Below are positions 62,884 through 64,000 of a stretch of 64,000 nucleotides of DNA, one piece after another. Source of the DNA: JBFWVR01 sp050246635 (GTDB lineage: Bacteria; Acidobacteriota; Vicinamibacteria; Vicinamibacterales; UBA2999); the NCBI GenBank assembly GCA_050246635.1, contig JBFWVR010000009.1, positions 1-64,000 of the forward strand, read 5' to 3'. Each line of letters starts with the position of its first letter. The first letter of the stretch is position 1. The position numbers and the translations under genes were made by a program. Below the pieces are notes generated by a model. It had not been told where the DNA came from and ran no database searches. It saw nothing but the letters and a program-made list of their open reading frames with translations.

Positions 62884-64000
62884 TCAGACCGGCAGGGTGA
62901 GCGTGGCCCGGCAGCCACGCGCGTCGTCACGGTTCTCGAGCCTGAGGGAGCCGTCGTGGGCCTCGGCAATCTGCCGGCACAGCACGAGGCCGATGCCCGA
63001 GCCCCCGGGTTTGGTCGTGAAGAACGGCACGAAGAGGTTGGCGGTGTTCGACAGGCCGGGCCCGTCGTCGTCCACCCAGATGTCGACGCCGTGCTTCGTG
63101 CGCCGCCAGCCGATGGCGACCCCCTCGCCGTCGGCCTCGAGCGAGGCATCGGCGGCGTTGCGGACGAGATTGATGAAGAGCTGCTCGAGCTGGTCGGGAT
63201 CGGCAGACACGGTGAGGTCGGGCCCGGGGCGCACCTGCACCGGCACCCGGGTTTCGAGGCCCGCCACGCGCGTGAGGAGCGGCTTGAGCACGAGGGGACG
63301 GAGCTGGGGGAGGGGCAGCCGCGCGAGCCGCGCATAGGCGGCTGTGAAGCGGCTCAGGGAGTCGGTGCGTGATCCAATCACCTGCAGGCCCCGGGCCATG
63401 TCGTCGCGCCAGTCCTCGGGCGGCGGTTGCCGCTGCAGCAGCGACTCGAGGCTGCCCGCGATCGACTTGATGGGGCCGAGCGAGTTGCCCAGCTCGTGGC
63501 CGATGACGCGGATCAGGCGCTGCCACGCCTGGCGCTCCTGCTCGCGCAGGGGACGGCTGACGTCGGAGAGCACGAGCAGGTCGTGCGGCAACCCACCGAG
63601 CCGGAAGGTGGTCCGTCGCACCTCCCAGCGGCCGGCGCCGCCGCCCGGCAGCGCGAGGTCGACGACCCGCGGCGCGTCGCCGAACCAGTCCAGGATGCCG
63701 AGGGCCTCGGCGGTCCGGCCCAGCATCTGCTCGAGCGGGCGGCCCATCAGCCGCTCCCCGGTGCGGTTGGCGATGCGAAGCTGTGTGCCGGGATCGAACG
63801 CGAAGACCGCGACGTCGATCTGCTCCATCACCTTCTGGAGCAGCGCCGTCGCCTCGACCGCGCCGAGCCGTTGCTCGTGCAGGGTGGTGGCCAGCTCGTT
63901 GACCTCCACGAGGACGGCGCCCAGCGGGTCCTCGGGATCGGCGGTGCGGCCGCGGATCGAGAAGTCGTCCTCCCGCATGGCGGCCAGCAGGTTGGAGAGG
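62884..64000 (-). CDS. PAS-domain sensor histidine kinase, NtrY-like (5' end outside window)
   Basis: A membrane sensor kinase that likely controls a partner response regulator. The visible part begins in a HAMP-like segment at the window edge (LSNLLAAMREDDFSIRGR), continues through a linker and PAS domain (about 49-140 from the first in-frame Met at 63978), then the phospho-acceptor H161 in RVIGHELGNSLGPIKS. The ATPase domain has the N box (INLVRNAADAS), G1 (DDDGPGL) and G2 (GGSGIGLVL). The frame is open to base 64000, so the N-terminal membrane part is cut off. Confidence 0.9.
   Translation of the reverse strand, partial: LSNLLAAMREDDFSIRGRTADPEDPLGAVLVEVNELATTLHEQRLGAVEATALLQKVMEQIDVAVFAFDPGTQLRIANRTGERLMGRPLEQMLGRTAEALGILDWFGDAPRVVDLALPGGGAGRWEVRRTTFRLGGLPHDLLVLSDVSRPLREQERQAWQRLIRVIGHELGNSLGPIKSIAGSLESLLQRQPPPEDWRDDMARGLQVIGSRTDSLSRFTAAYARLARLPLPQLRPLVLKPLLTRVAGLETRVPVQVRPGPDLTVSADPDQLEQLFINLVRNAADASLEADGEGVAIGWRRTKHGVDIWVDDDGPGLSNTANLFVPFFTTKPGGSGIGLVLCRQIAEAHDGSLRLENRDDARGCRATLTLPV

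Overview
The window is a high-GC bacterial chromosome segment. It most resembles Acidobacteriota of the Vicinamibacteria type (inference). The reasons are tandem Oar-like TonB-dependent receptors with an N-terminal carboxypeptidase-regulatory domain, paired TPR-linked sulfatase-fold enzymes, a bactofilin, and intergenic spaces crowded with short tandem repeats and palindromes. No transposase, integrase, phage gene or CRISPR array was seen.

Layout. 1-64: start of a membrane protein running off the left edge. 253-9634: three tandem paralogous outer-membrane receptors (minus). 9994-11250: secreted M20-type peptidase (plus), divergent from the third receptor. 11497-17554: membrane protein, D,D-carboxypeptidase, YbjQ-like protein, FdhE-like protein and a fourth, divergent receptor. 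17777-25262: two sulfatase-fold/TPR proteins, glycogen synthase, thioredoxin and thioredoxin reductase. 25396-27901: MnmA and a cysteine desulfurase (tRNA 2-thiouridine synthesis). 28074-36359: bactofilin, methyltransferase, SAM hydrolase-family protein, GlpX, MFS transporter, HflX, TPR/SLH lipoprotein and PgsA-like synthase. 36400-47240: surface-polysaccharide locus (UDP-xylose synthase, initiating sugar-phosphate transferase, five glycosyltransferases, UDP-glucose dehydrogenase, GalE), followed by an MsbA-like ABC exporter. 49068-54881: yicC-gmk-coaBC-udg-priA housekeeping run, with no rpoZ between gmk and coaBC. 54909-64000: small proteins, M50 protease with HU, Der, a MerR-like regulator, tRNA-Pro(GGG), an FN3 protein, a HExxH membrane protein, a Sua5-type synthase, pyrophosphatase, and a histidine kinase cut by the right edge.

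How it fits together. The receptors, secreted peptidase and D,D-carboxypeptidase act at the envelope. Ugd makes UDP-glucuronate, UXS converts it to UDP-xylose and GalE interconverts UDP-glucose and UDP-galactose, feeding a lipid-linked glycan begun by the WcaJ-type transferase. TrxA/TrxB form a redox pair, and the cysteine desulfurase probably supplies sulfur to MnmA.

The most unusual signal is between genes. A 13-bp tandem unit forms three arrays (6577-6770, 9851-9980, 11260-11363) that bracket and separate receptor 3 and the peptidase. The 3' flanks of both genes carry the unit in the same sense, and the middle array ends exactly at the peptidase's -10 box. Other intergenic spaces hold 7-bp arrays, a dispersed AATCAAG palindrome, a perfect 23-bp inverted repeat, and large nested hairpins. 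Several of these repeats lie just upstream of TANNNT boxes placed 6-8 nt from a start codon, which suggests leaderless transcripts. No known system was recognised in these arrays; a simple minisatellite origin has not been excluded.
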